Part shown: one piece after another, positions 23,972 through 38,764 of the stretch | Position numbering within the stretch: position 1 is the stretch's first letter | Layout of the letters: each line of letters begins with the position of its first letter | NCBI GenBank assembly: GCA_018105865.1 | Contig: CM030856.1 | Span: 12,457,042-12,521,041, forward strand | Source of the DNA: Metaphire vulgaris | Lineage: Eukaryota; Annelida; Clitellata; Crassiclitellata; Megascolecidae | Direction: 5' to 3' | DNA length: 64,000 nt | Made by a program: the position numbers and the translations under genes | Notes under the pieces: generated by a model | The model's database searches: none | Told to the model about the DNA's origin: nothing | Seen by the model: the letters and a program-made list of their open reading frames with translations, nothing else

Positions 23972-25572
23972 TATTCAATCTGTAAGAAAGTGGCAACAAT
24001 TTACTCTTAAACTTGGCTAACATACTCAAGATTCAATCCAGAAATAGCACAGCCTAATGTCTGGCATGTTTAAAGCAGGTCATACTAGCAATGATTGACA
24101 TCAATAATTAGCAATGACACCAGTAATGCGACATTTTCATTGGACAAAATAGATCAATCAAACTAAAATACGGAATGACGGCTTCATATCTATCGGCATA
24201 AAGAAAATCACAACCCAATGTACCAGTAGTCAGTACTGCCGCTTCCATAACCCTACCCATTTACCCAAATCTAAAAGTTTACAGTCATGGTTTGTTTATT
24301 ACGAAACTCTGCTATAACTATTATAATAGTAACAAATAATTTTAATAATAATAAGTAATAATAACAGTGATGCTATTATAGCGGTGCCAATGACGCGTTT
24401 GATTTAAATATAAAATTCAATACAATAATAAAATCAAATCACTTAATATTCTGACAACGACTGATTTACTTAGGCCTTGTGATCGCATCCACCGATCGCA
24501 AATTAAATTTTAATTAAACTTTAATTTTATCAACAATATATTCTCATTGAAACGAAACCGGAACCGGAATCGGCCAAAAAAATGCTCATAGTAGTATTTA
24601 TGTAGACCAGTATTTTTCTTTTCATAAAATTATTATACAGTACTACAATAACCAGTGGCGGCTCTAGGATTTTTTCTTTAATCATGGGGGCCAACCAAAT
24701 TATTTATAGGGTCCCAACTGGGGGCCACTGGGGGCCAGGCTCTCTACAATAACTAGACTATGTAGAACGTTAAAATGCATTAGGTGTGCATATTATTACT
24801 AGTATTGAACTTCTATGGCGCTATTTTAGCAATGTACTTAAAATCGGCCGTTGATCGCTCCGGATCTGAATCGTAATTCTCCATTCCACCATCGACTGGT
24901 GCAGATGTACTACAACAATGGCGCTAAAGAAGTCATTATCAAGTACTGTTTAAAATACACAAATCCACGTGATCATACATATTCATGAACATAAGTCTCC
25001 ATGTTGTTTTAAGCTTTACATTAGCAACAGAAGAGATTTGTTATCTGGCATAATAACTTAGCGATGATGAATTTTTATCTTCGTCCGCTTTACCGATAAA
25101 TGCGTTTATTATCTACGCTCGGAGTTGTAGACTGATCTCTTTGCGTGCAATTTTTTACATTTCGAAATTTTAGGGTTAGTTTACATGGAAACCTAGACAC
25201 AATTTGCACATTCATTTGCAAATTATTGGTATAATGTTGTTAATTTATGTAGCGCTTGTAGTGTTAGATCTGAAATGAGTGGATCATTTATGGGCCTCTC
25301 ATAACCATAACCCTAACCCTAACGCCTCTCTAGCCAACTACACCATCCCTCTACTGGGGTCCGGATAACGGGAAAGAACCGTTTATTGTTTATTGCAAGG
25401 AAACTTAAAACTTTATTTCTTCGAGACATCGTATTAGTGTAAAGCGCTCTAGCCTTTGACTTTTCGTTCATGGTTTTTGCGCTGTATAAATTGACTTTTA
25501 ACCTAACCTAACCTAATCTATTGTTCTGTACATTTCTTAATTTTTAAAATTCTAGATTGTTTTTGAGACATC
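23972..25572. promoter_or_regulatory. Divergent intergenic region between WRAP53 and ZBBX
   Basis: About 1.6 kb separates the two divergent start codons and must hold the WRAP53 5' UTR exon and both promoters. Possible sites are GTTTACATGGAAAC (25179-25192, a degenerate RFX/forkhead-like palindrome) and tandem forkhead-like TTTATTGTTTATTG near 25382. A transposon fragment (24652-24750, GGCGGCTCTAGG) and a TTCTATGGCGC repeat core (about 24808) interrupt it. A short telomere-like CCCTAACCCTAAC lies at about 25308-25322. Confidence 0.45.
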
Positions 25573-26096
25573 ATGTCATTCGTCACACACGGAGGGCGCG
25601 ATGACTCACCAGTGAAACTTCGCTCACAGTAGGCTCAGACATTCGAGTTTCTGTTGATTCCTCTTATTTTATTGTTTCGAGAATATTCTGCAAGAGTCCA
25701 CGTAATTGTTCAAAATAGTTCTCTTGTGCTGACTTGTTTTTATATCTTTGCTGAAATTGAGGAAAATCAATGGCACTATTTTAATGTGATAGTGTATTAC
25801 AGTATTTGATGCATGTATTGTTTTGAACATTTGTCCTTAATTGTCTTTAGTGTTTGATCTGTTCCTTGTGTACTCCGTGTAGTATGCACATTAATGTAAA
25901 TGTTAGCCCATCTTATGGGCTAAACTCAAAGCAGCATTCAGGCTGGCCATTTCACAAATTGACTCAAATCTCATCATCTTAAGTTGTACATATATAAGGC
26001 CACATCAACAATCCAAACTTGTTTCTTTTTTAGTAATAGTTCACTTTCTGTTCTATAAAATGCCATTTCTTTTAGTCCTACTTATGTTATCATGAC

Positions 26097-26129
<33 letters not shown>

Positions 26130-27457
26130 TATTATTATTATTATTATTATTATCGTTGTTGTTATTGTTATTATTACTGTTGTTGTTGTTATTATTGTTA
26201 TTATTATTATTTTATTTATTTATTTATTTATTTATTATTTTTTATTGTTTGTTCTGTGGCTGTTGGGTTGCCTAGTGTTTTCTGCAGTTATGTGTAGACC
26301 ATTTTTCAATCATGTAATCAACTTTCTGATTTATTCAGAAATCAACAGATTTTGATGAAAGAGAAGACCAAGCTTCTGGAAATGGAGACAGAAAAGATGG
26401 CAGAGCGATTGCAAGAGCTGAAAATAGCAATGAGCCGTGAGAAAGAGGAGAGAGAGTAAGTCCTGTCACACTGCATTTTCCATTAATTGCTGATAGTCAG
26501 TAACAAACAGCCTATAAAACATCGTTGTCTTGAAAGCAAGTTTAATAATAATTTTTAACTGGTTCATCGTGGGAGCTTGTAACCAATAATGCTGTTTCTT
26601 CTTTAACCCACTCTTTTTAGGTAATCCACTGTCTAGTTGATTATTTCCTTTAATGTTTGAGCAATTGTCAAATACACTTTAGACATAGATGTGTGTGAAC
26701 AGGCCCCAAATACAGGGGCCCGGCGGTCTGGAGGGGGCCCGGGCCGATGATGAATATGTATAATTAACAATAAAATGAATAATAACACTAAAGAATGGTT
26801 AAAATGTCAGTTCAGCAGAGGGCCCGCGAGCACAAGGGGGCCCGGGACACAGTGCTAAACCAAGCAAAAAAAAAAAAAAAAAAAAAAAGGTCGTCAACAC
26901 TAACACTTATAATAAACGGCTGACGAGCAAAAAAAATGACGAAAAGGGCCCGTCGGCCATTCTGCACAGGGGCCCGGAATTTCTCTCGGAGGGCCTGTGT
27001 GTGAATACAGTAAACCCAAAACGAATTTTCAACTAGAAACCAGAGGGGGAAAAGTCTAAAGGAAGACAGAAATATGATGGGTGGATGGATTGGAAGAGGA
27101 TCTGAACATTGCAGGACTGAATCTCAATGGAAAAACTGACGGAAGACACCGAATGACCTTGGAAGAAATAGCAAAGGACAGAGAACTTTGGAGAGATGTC
27201 GTGGAGAAGTTGATAGCTGGACACAGCTGGAGGATGAAGATTTGACCTGACCTGAATACAGTAAGAGTATGTCTAAAGTTTTGCTAATTTTGGTGCTTTT
27301 TCTTGTAGGAGAACTTTTCGGGATGGTGGGTTCTGGAAGTCTGGACAAGTTGGTTCTTTGGGATCTTATCCTAAGGAGGTTCTTTCAAAGTCGGCAAAAC
27401 CTAACGATCAGGTACAAACAGATCGTATTGTACAATATTGTTTGCATTCAAAAGTAT

Positions 27458-27517
<60 letters not shown>

Positions 27518-28545
27518 CACTTCTATAGCACCATTTCTAATACTCAAGGGTATCAATCGATGGTACTTCAAATCCATCCACAAAAGAGGTGATATTGTGA
27601 TGGAAGAACAAGATCTTTCTTATAACGCAGTTTATTTTAAATCTTTGTGTCTTTCGCTTTAGGTTTCTAAAGCTAAAGTCACTCTGCTTAAGGATGAACC
27701 AATTGGTAAATCTTTACAGATGTTAAAGCATTATCTGTACCTACTAGCATTTAACTTTTTAAAGAAATATTTAATTTGACTAATGGAATCTGTAACTCTT
27801 TCTATGATTCCATTTATCTGACACCCAGTTACTATTGTTTATCTGACACCCAGTTACTATTGTTACTATTATTATTTTACCCATGAGGGGCACAAAGGGG
27901 TTGGGCCCCCTATTGAGGCATAGGCTAGTTGTGAAATTCTTGCAAAACCGATAATGCAATTTTATCAGAGTTCAAGGTTTGAATCTACCGGTAATATTAC
28001 CCTTAGTATTTTTGTGGGGGGGGGTTCTGATCCATATCCAACTGGGGAGCTCACAGCATGCCCCGAAACCCCAAGCCTGATTGGTCCAAGTTTAGGCGGT
28101 GGGTGGTGCCTGTGTAGTGGTGGTTTCTCCCTGTTTTGGAAGCCTTGCTACTGGTTTATACTCTGGGCTCACATGCACTCCTAGTTTTACGGCCATGAAT
28201 TCACAATGCTGGCTGCTGTAATATTGTTTGTCTATCAACTTTAATACTACAGTCAAACCTATAATTAATGATAATGGCATGCATTTAATGATAACTTGAG
28301 AGCAATTTCTATGATGTAGTTGTTAGTACTTTACGATTAGCAATGTTACTGTTGATGTTGATAGTCTTACCTGAGCGCAGCAAAGGTCCCGGTACAATGG
28401 CCCTGATGATCAAGCAGCAGCCGCTGACCCCGAAGGGAGGAAGTAAGGTCAAAGGTCGACGCTGTGGTCAGTGTGAGGAAAAGGCTGCTCACGTGGTCAG
28501 GACCTGTAAAATATATAAAATATATTTTGAAAATTCCTTCTTACT

Positions 28546-28584
<39 letters not shown>

Positions 28585-29694
28585 GCTGGCTGACTGACTG
28601 ACTGACTGACTGACTGACTGACTGACTGACTGACTGACTGACTGACTGACTGACTGACTGACTGACTGACTGACTGACTGACTGACTGACTGAGAGACAG
28701 ACAGAGAGACAGAGAGAGTTATTGTTATTGAATTTTTGTGCATGTTATGTTAGTATATCTTGAGGGCTTATGTTACATTTAATCTAAGCATTCAGACCAA
28801 ACAGCATATTGCTTGGTTAAAGCATTTGTTTCAACAGTTACTGTCAAACCCATTTGATATCATACATCTAAATGTCATCACATTGTTCTCACATCTCAGG
28901 ATTGACGACTAACTATTAATACTATATATTTAATTCTTAACATCACCTGTGCCCAATACATCCCAAGCAATATCTTTAATATGACATTAAATGAATTTAA
29001 TTGTACTTCACAAATGATAAAATACATGCAGATATATGTTATGCATTTTTCATTAACTGTATCACTTTTTGTTGTTTATTGATCGCATTTAACCACTCAG
29101 ACATGATTTACGGGGTATATAAATGTTTATAAAGAATCATTATCATGCATAAGACCTATTCATTGCTTCCATTGTATTCTTGGAATGGTATTGATTCTTT
29201 CAGAATTGTACAGAATGTGGAGAGGACTATTGCGCCAGCTGCTTCACTGCATTTCACCTGAAGGGGGCGCTCAAAAAACATCGATCTACACCCATTGGGG
29301 TTTGGTTTTTTCATTGTCTCATAGCTGATACACAGTAACTGGCAGTGACCGTTAGCAGTAACTATATTACATTTTCAAAAAGAGGCTAAAGACTTGGTTG
29401 TTCTGCACTAGTTATGAACTTTAACTGTCACCACAATAATCTGAACGTTACTTACTTACTTACTTACTTATTGCATGTGGGTTGTTGATAGTATGCTGCT
29501 GCTACAGTGAATTAATATTATTCTTACATTACCTTATGACTAAAACAACTTTTGACTAGTCGATGTTGGTCTGCATTTGTTTTCAGTCTGGTGCTCTGAG
29601 AACCCCTCGAGGTGAATTGAGACTAAGGTGTGTTTTGTAATTATTTTTGAGAATTAAGTATTTTATTATTGATATTTTCAAGCCTCAAATGGAA

Positions 29695-29760
<66 letters not shown>

Positions 29761-32700
29761 GAATGTGTGTTATTTGCTTTGATGTTTCTGCTGTGGTCAG
29801 AGTTTCTTTGCGATATTTTTTGGCTTGGCGTTGTATACTGTCTGCTATGTATTTGAAAATACTGTTAATTAACCCATTAACCGGCCATTTATTTGTAACT
29901 CAATGTAAACTGGACGAATATATTCGTCACGCCCGGTTAAGGGGTTAAAGTGGTTTTCAGGTAAGATGATGGACATTGCTGTTATTTATATTTATATGTC
30001 AACCCAACAGTCTTATGAATCCTTGATGAGTAACAAAGTCCAGCATTCAGTTCAGCTTTCAGGGCCTTCGTGATGTGAAGTGTAATGCGTAATCTGTAAT
30101 GTGTAAGGTTACGTCGTGAAATCTCTTTGATACCAAAATTATGGTCGTATTCGGGTTTTGCTTGACGGTCATGCATTGTGAATATATTCCAGATATGTGG
30201 GCGATGAATGTAAAGAGAATATTCAACAGATGCCTAAAAACAGTGGAGATAAAATGGCACGGTATCCAGTCGCTGATAATGGATCTGGGTCTGCTGAGGT
30301 AAGTATGTTCACATGAATGTTCAACACAATTTTGACATAATTTTTAAATTTTAAGTTAAAATAATAACCTCTTTATATATGCAGCTGTGTTGTTGAACAT
30401 TCTTCTTCTTCTTCTTCTTCTTCTTCTTCTTCTTCTTCTTCTTCTTCTTCTTCTTCTTCTTCTTCTTCTTCTCCTTCTCCTATAATACAGAATACTGATG
30501 AATAATCGTAGGTATTACATTTTTTTGTTTTCACTCACGTACCTTGTGTTTGCCTAGCATGTACAGATTATGTATTTAAAATTGGTATATAAATTTATAT
30601 ATTCACACTATGATTATTTTTGCTGATCTTCCATAGAAAGGGAAGATGGATTTATCGAGGGGTGATCAGAATGACGTCATCGGGAACAGGAAAACGGTGG
30701 TGCCATCTTCCCAGCAGAGGGCGAACTTTGCAGAGGGCAAATCGCTACTTGAAGGTACCTACGATCCCGTGGAAAACCAGAAGCAGTTCCAGGAAGCTTT
30801 GAAGGAATGGAGACAGGGCGGAAGAACGCAGGATATCGTTGAGAGTGGAGCGGCTCAGCCGACAATTCCCCGAGGTGAGATTTTGTGGTTTTTGTAAATT
30901 GAAAGCGGTAGACCCTCTACAGTGCAGCTAAATTAAGCAAAAGCAAGATGACATTGACGGATGTCGTAGTGTTTTACTAGCAAAGGGTATCAGTGGTGGC
31001 ATAATTATGGCCACCTGTGTGATTTTTCTAAGGCATTTTGTGCAAAATTTCTAATAGGATGCTATCGATAATTGATGATGCTATTCCTGAATATATTATC
31101 ATGAAAACTTAAACCGAGAGGTTTGTATAAAATTAGATTATAAATGAATATTTTGCAGTACATTTCTGCGCTCTCTCTATTTCTCTCTCGCTCTATCTCT
31201 CTCTCCCTTTCTCTCTCCCTTGTTCTTATGATATCAATGCATTGCTAGTTGTCTGGCCTGATATACTCTGTACTTGACCTGGATCTTGTGTGACGCTTCT
31301 ATGCATTATGAAGTGGCGCTATAGAAGTTTAAGAATAGATCAGAAGGAAACGACCCGTTACAATACCCACGAAGCGTAAGGTATTCTGGTATGGTATTCT
31401 CTTGCATTTCTTCTTTTTCGTCGCAGCCGACGCGGCCGTCGGGACGTCGACAAAGGCCGCGGCTCGACCGGCGATCGAGGTCAAGTTCAGCGGGTCCGAC
31501 CTCACCTACGCCGAGCGGCTGATGCTGAAGAAGCACTGGCGGATGGAGCTTGGAACGGTGGCGCACCCGAGCGACTCGGCTTCCATTCCGCGATCCACTC
31601 CGGTCGTCACAGACGTCACGGACGAGGAAAGATCTCGCACGCCGCGTCGAAGTACCAGGCGCTCCGTGGATGCGACGGGTTATTCTTCCGCCGCGGGAAA
31701 AATTGCTGATCGGACATCTTCGGCCGGCGTGCGCTTCGTGGCCGGCCGGGGAGAGATGTTGCCGGCGGAGCCTAGAGGTCGACCCGGCGAGATGGAATCT
31801 GTTCGGAAAAGCGATTCGTGGAAGCAGGGTCCTGCCGCTCGAAAGAGTTAGTTCCTTTGCGACGTGTTTAGACAACCGAAGGGTTGTTATAAAGTATTTA
31901 TTTAACCTTTTCTTATATTCGACCTTTGTTATATTTGACGTATGCTATATTTGACCTTTGTTATATTTGACCTTTGTTGTATTTGACCTTTGTTATATTT
32001 GACCTTTGACCTTTGGCATTTTTTTTATCTCTGTGACTGTTGATTGTGAAGGAGAGCTAAGTGGGTCTGATGCTGATGGAGTCATGGTTGAGTCACTGCT
32101 TTTCAATCAATAACTTCTATGGCGCCACTATCATAATGTCTAGGGCATCAGCCGATGGTGTGCCAAATCAATTCCAAGTTAGAAGCAGGTCAAGCAGGAA
32201 AGATCAGACACAGATTGGTGGGGGCAGATAGGCCAGGTAAACGTGTGTGGGTACCTGAACCACCTATGAACTAAAATATTGGAATTCATTAATTAATTTT
32301 TGTATCATAATCTTACCTTTTATTTTCTAAAGCCTCGGTAACAAGGACTTCAGGAAACATAGAATAAAAATGTCCGTGTTAACACGAAAATTTGTTCTAG
32401 CCATGTCTAAAGGAACCAGTTAAGTCTTGGCAGGTCCAAATACAGTAGAACTTCATTATATTGGACTCTGTTATAACGAATCCTCGGTTATAAAATGTTC
32501 CACAGTGTATGGTCCTGTGTAATGCGCCATCGTTTTGGATGGTATTGGATATAACTCACCTCGGATATAACTTACTCAATTTTACAGACCCACTAAGTGC
32601 GCTATAATGAAGTTCTACTGTATGTTATTCGAGTTGATGTTTCTGGGGTTTAACTGTACCTGTGCAGCTGCTTTATGGTGTACCTATGTGTACCATTACC

Positions 32701-32880
32701 TTTGTTTACCTGTCGGATAATCATTTTATTTATAATTACGTTAATGTTTGTTGGACAGCATCTTCTGCTCGGATGTCGACGGAGCGGAAAAAGATGTCAC
32801 CTGTTGGATCTTCACAACTGCAAACGAGTTTTGAGCAGCCGGAAATTTCAATTGCTGAGTTGAAGAAACCTTTAGTTAGT

Positions 32881-32936
<56 letters not shown>

Positions 32937-35900
32937 GTTCTCTGTCCAGGGACAGGTTCAGGGCTCCATTGTTTCCATTCCCCTCTGCATCTTTCTTGCC
33001 TCTTCTTTGATTTCTGCATAGGTCTTGTTATGCTGCTCATCTGTTTTCATCGTCCAGTCCAATAGCATTCTTCTTGGTCTTCCTTTTTGCTTTCTTCCTG
33101 ATATACTTCCTTCAGTTACGGTACTGCTTTAAGCAATGTTTCTCCTCTTAGCACATGTCCAATCCAGTTCCTCTGTCTTCTTTTAGTTAGTATAATAAAA
33201 TTTATTACTCCTTAACTTAAGATTTCATCATGGTCTTTACTAGAGACAATGAATGGGAATTTTGATGAAATGACTGTAATTTTGTGATTGTGTTATTGTT
33301 ATGCTTGACAGTGTTTTACGCATACCCCTGGTATATCCCACACACTGTAGACTTTACAAACCAGACTTGGTGGCTATACGCTACCACATGCCTTACTGCT
33401 TGTTATTTATTTGTTGATGTGCATTATACACAGGCTTATGTTATGCAATTGAAAATACAGTTGCTCTATCTTGTGCATTTAAGCCAACCAATACTCTAGT
33501 ACTCAATCAATCAAACTTCTATGGCACCATTATCATAATGCCTAGGAATAAGCCGATGGTGCGCCAAATCCAATCCGGATTAGAGCCAGGTCAAGCCAGC
33601 GTTAATGGTCAGTTGGATTGCTATGTTGTTTGGATATGATTGTTTTGAAGACTGGAAAAATAACGGAGTGTATTATAAGAGTAACATCCATAACGTCCAT
33701 CTTTAAAAAGTCCACATCGTTTCACAGTAATACCATTTCGGTCTGGCGTACGGCTGCGCGTGGCCTTCCATGCAGAGCACGTTAGCAGACAGCTGGTGCC
33801 AAATATTTTCTTTTCTTTTCTGCAGTCAAAGAGAGATCCTGTGAAGTTGCACAGGTCGGTGACATCTGTCAATGATGCAGCGCGGTCATTTAGTACAAGG
33901 CAGTGAGTACAAGTTCTCTTCAATGCGATTAACAGAGCAGTTATTCTATAATATAATATAATATAATTTCAAATCTTCTCAAATTTTTGTTTGTATAATT
34001 CTATGATTTGTATAATTTGTATATAATATTCTATGATTGCCAGTTTAAATTTATTTCAGAACATCTTCGAGACCGAGAGTTCGTAAGGATGCGTTTGGTT
34101 CGCCATCAGAAGTTGAGTTTGAAGATGATGATCTGCAGCAGCAGCAGTCAGAGAAAGTCATCGTTACACAAACATCGGTTGAGGCTTTCGATGCGCCAAG
34201 GCATGCTTTGAACAGTTGTAAGACTGCGCCTAAGTCGAGAACAGAACCTGAGAATATTATGAACAAACCTGGAAGATTATCGTCGTCGCCCAGTTTTTCA
34301 AAAATTCCAAGCGACCGCTCGGACAGATCACAGCGGACGAAGAAAAGCGAAGGTGCCATCTTGAACGAGAGTCACGATTCGCCAGAAATGACAAAGTCTC
34401 AGAACTTCGAAGACTGCGAGCAAGAAAACTCGGAGAAGATAACTGGTTCTAAAAATCGAAAAATTAAAACGAACCCTTCTTCCCGTCCTGGATCAAGAAC
34501 CTCTTCAAGACAAAATCCGCGACCTAAATCGAAGAACGAGGGTCGACCAAGGTCACGGCTTGCTTCGCACAGGTTTCGACCTTAACCTTCATTTCCTTAT
34601 TAACCTATTAACCTAACCTATTTTCCTAGTTAACCTTAATTATTTTATCATGGAGATCACTGCATTATTAGAATCATTGTTGAACTTCTGTAGCGCCATG
34701 TTAGCGACGTTCTTGACATTGTCAAATCCAGTGAGTCGGTCCAATTTAGTTATTATGCTTTTGACTTTGTGGAATTGCAAAATTTATGTCACATAATGGT
34801 CCTTATTTGATCTGTCTCGAGTCGTCCGCTGTGATTTTAGAGAAAGCGGTTGCATTACAAAGGCCGCAACGGAAGCACTGAAGAGCGTCGCTCGCATGTC
34901 GGAAAGCCTGACTTTCAGTCAGACCATGGATCTTGGCGCCTACTTCACGATGGCGGTTCGTCCCGACCGTACTGAGGTCGCGACCCCGGTTGTCTCAAGC
35001 AGACTGAATTCGGCACGCGAAAAGGGTCGCATGCGAGTCAGCAACTCACGTGAGTGATATTTACATCGTTTAAACAAGTAAGTAAGTAAAATATCGTGAA
35101 TTTATGTGGAGCTTTTGAGTAGTTGGGCTCTTATTCTTAGAAATGAAAGAGTTTTAAAATTGAAAGCTGTGTCGCTATTTTGATGATCAGCTCTGAATCT
35201 GAGAACGAATGAAATACATAAATGAATATAATAAATTAGTTGGTGCAGTGAGCTTGAATTTCTGGATACTATGACACTGTTATAAACTAATACTCTCTCT
35301 GTCTTTCTCTGTCTATCTGTCTGTCTCTCTTTCTCTCTCTCTCACTCTCTCTTTCTCTCCCTCTTTCTCTCTGTCTCTGGCAAATAGTTGTCTATGCTGG
35401 CCGGTGAGTTTAATAGTATCCTTTTGTATCCTTTTTGCATTAAAACACTGTCTTCGTTTATGATTGATGTCTTCAGTGTATCAGATTGGACCACGGTCGT
35501 GGAAACCGGACAGCAGTTACATCATCCAACCACCTAACAGCAGCAGCAATGACTCTATAGACAGTGTGAAGGGTAAAATTTCGAAGAAGGCAAAAGTTCC
35601 CGATGCTAACACACTCAGCCTGACACTTAGCCATGGACTAGCCTCTGACAGTTCTGAAAGGTCAGATATTATTAGGTCAGATATTATTTTCTGGCTTCTT
35701 TATGTCTTTTACATCAGTGTTTCCCAAACTGTGGGTCACGACCCAAAATTGGGTCGCAGGGCTCAGTCTAGTGGGCCGCGGGGTAGCGTGAAATTATATG
35801 TAAAAGTGCCATTTTCTGACCAATACCACAATGCCATCGTGATGAGGCTTTGGTAACTTTTAAGTTGCTTAAATTTGCTGCATAGTGAGTAATATGTTGG

Positions 35901-37480
35901 ATATTAGCAACAATTTTTTTTGTAATTAGTTATTTGAATTAGCAATTCAGTTATTCTATAAACTGCATGCTTCATTCTTATTGCTCAATGTTAATTCTTC
36001 TGCAATTTGTTAACCCCTTAACTGGGTGCCCGAGTAACAGCTCGTCCATTTTACATTGAGTTACAAATAGTTGCCCAGTTAAGGGGTTAATGTTTTGTTC
36101 GGTTTTTAACAGCATCGAAACAGGACGGTCACAGCATTTTGCAGACAACACGGCAGGCGATCTAGAAATTTCTCGAGATGGAAAATCAGCTCGAAAGGTT
36201 TTCAAACCCGAGCCGCACGTCGCGCAGTACGTTTTGCCAAAGCAGAACGAAGCTCAGCGAGCAAACATGCGCTCGAGTGAGAGCGAGCGTTCAGTAACGC
36301 TCAACAAAATGATTCCACAGAACATTCAAAGGCCAGAAAGTGGTCTTCGGGGTCTCGATTCCTCCCGATCCCAACTGAGCACCGGTCGAGACTCACAGAT
36401 GGGGTCGAGGACCGGTCGAGAATCTCGATCTGGGTCAAAAACTGGTCGTGAATCGCAAATGATTGGTAAGTTAAAGAAGTAATAACTAGTGTGTGTGTGT
36501 GTGTGTAGACAAAGTTTGCAAGCTATTCCTCTTTGAAAAGGTGTAAGAACTAAGAAATACCTGATTGCACAGATCCCATGACTGGTTCCAGCCCGAATAG
36601 TGGGGGGGGGACGGGCCACTCGTGGCTACACCCATGGCAAAAAGCAATAAAATTTTGACTTATTAAGATGTATAAGATGTATTATTAATGCACCACTATT
36701 GTTTAAAATTTTGGTTTAATGATTTGGGCAGCCTTAGATAAGATGTCTGTATTTATCGACAGTGTATGACGGAGATGATTTGAGCATTTTCGAGGAGCAG
36801 GAGTTTGCTAAGCAGCGCAAAGAAATCGAGGAGGAGGCAAAACAGAGATTGGATTCGGAGCTTGCTTTGGAAAGCAACCTGGCAATGAAAGGTAAAGGCT
36901 TTTTTGTGTAAAGCTTTTCACAAAATGTCCCAGATTTACTTGCCTACTCCTTTTATGTATGCTACAGGTATTGCTTTGGACTTTAAAATTGTGATATAGT
37001 GGCAGATTATCTGAGCTGAATTCTTGTTATTTTGTTTCCAAGGCAACAGTAAAGCTTCTCCTGAATACAAAGAAAAGCCAGTTACTGGTAATCACTCGTC
37101 AGAATTTCACGAATTGTCATCAAAAACTGTATCCAGCACATATCATAAGCTTCGGTGAGCAGTTCAGTAAAGATACCGGTATTTATTTGTTAATACCATT
37201 GCTAAGTTTTCTACTAGTACTAGGGCCTCCTGCTACTACCATTACCACCACCACCACTGCTATTAATTATCATAGTAAAGTTTTTCTAAGCACAGTAGCG
37301 GTTTTATCATCCTAAAATTCTACCATATTATGATTCTACTTTCATGTTTAGTTGTTTGGGGTTACAACCCCACAGCTTAGCCCACAACTTTAGTTGATTT
37401 GACGATGGTATTACGATTAAAATCAAGGAGTTACCATCGACTGATGCTAAGTGCATTGCTAAAATGGCACTATAGAAGTT

Positions 37481-37575
<95 letters not shown>

Positions 37576-37627
37576 ATACTAATAATAATAATAATAATAA
37601 TTGTAACTGTACAGTGAATCAATGATC

Positions 37628-37671
<44 letters not shown>

Positions 37672-37694
37672 TGTAACTGTACAGTGAATAAATG

Positions 37695-37738
<44 letters not shown>

Positions 37739-37764
37739 TGTAACTGTACAGTGAATCAATGATC

Positions 37765-37797
<33 letters not shown>

Positions 37798-37831
37798 GTA
37801 ATAATAATTGTAACTGTACAGTGAATCAATG

Positions 37832-37891
<60 letters not shown>

Positions 37892-38075
37892 CACTTTTCT
37901 TGCTTTTACTGATGTGAACTGGCCTATGATGTGCTCAAAGTCAGTTTTTTCTCAGGATCCTCTCTGTCTACGCCGTTCACGTACTTTCATTTTTGTCGCC
38001 ACCTCCAAGTGACGCCCATGGCATCTTTACCTTACCTGCCATAAACTAGGTGCACCACTGAAAATAACCATCATC

Positions 38076-38110
<35 letters not shown>

Positions 38111-38136
38111 TGTAACTGTACAGTGAATCAATGATC

Positions 38137-38189
<53 letters not shown>

Positions 38190-38215
38190 TGTAACTGTAC
38201 AGTGAATCAATGATC

Positions 38216-38254
<39 letters not shown>

Positions 38255-38291
38255 GTAATAATAATTGTAACTGTACAGTGAATCAATGATC

Positions 38292-38326
<35 letters not shown>

Positions 38327-38349
38327 TGTAACTGTACAGTGAATCAATG

Positions 38350-38396
<47 letters not shown>

Positions 38397-38422
38397 TGTA
38401 ACTGTACAGTGAATCAATGATC

Positions 38423-38475
<53 letters not shown>

Positions 38476-38501
38476 TGTAACTGTACAGTGAATCAATGAT
38501 C

Positions 38502-38540
<39 letters not shown>

Positions 38541-38574
38541 GTAATAATAATTGTAACTGTACAGTGAATCAATG

Positions 38575-38618
<44 letters not shown>

Positions 38619-38641
38619 TGTAACTGTACAGTGAATCAATG

Positions 38642-38700
<59 letters not shown>

Positions 38701-38723
38701 TGTAACTGTACAGTGAATCAATG

Positions 38724-38764
<41 letters not shown>

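Noticed and set aside
28546..28743. Regular CTGA spacing considered as a possible CRISPR-like array
   Set aside because: It is a pure tetranucleotide microsatellite without spacers, in an animal intron.
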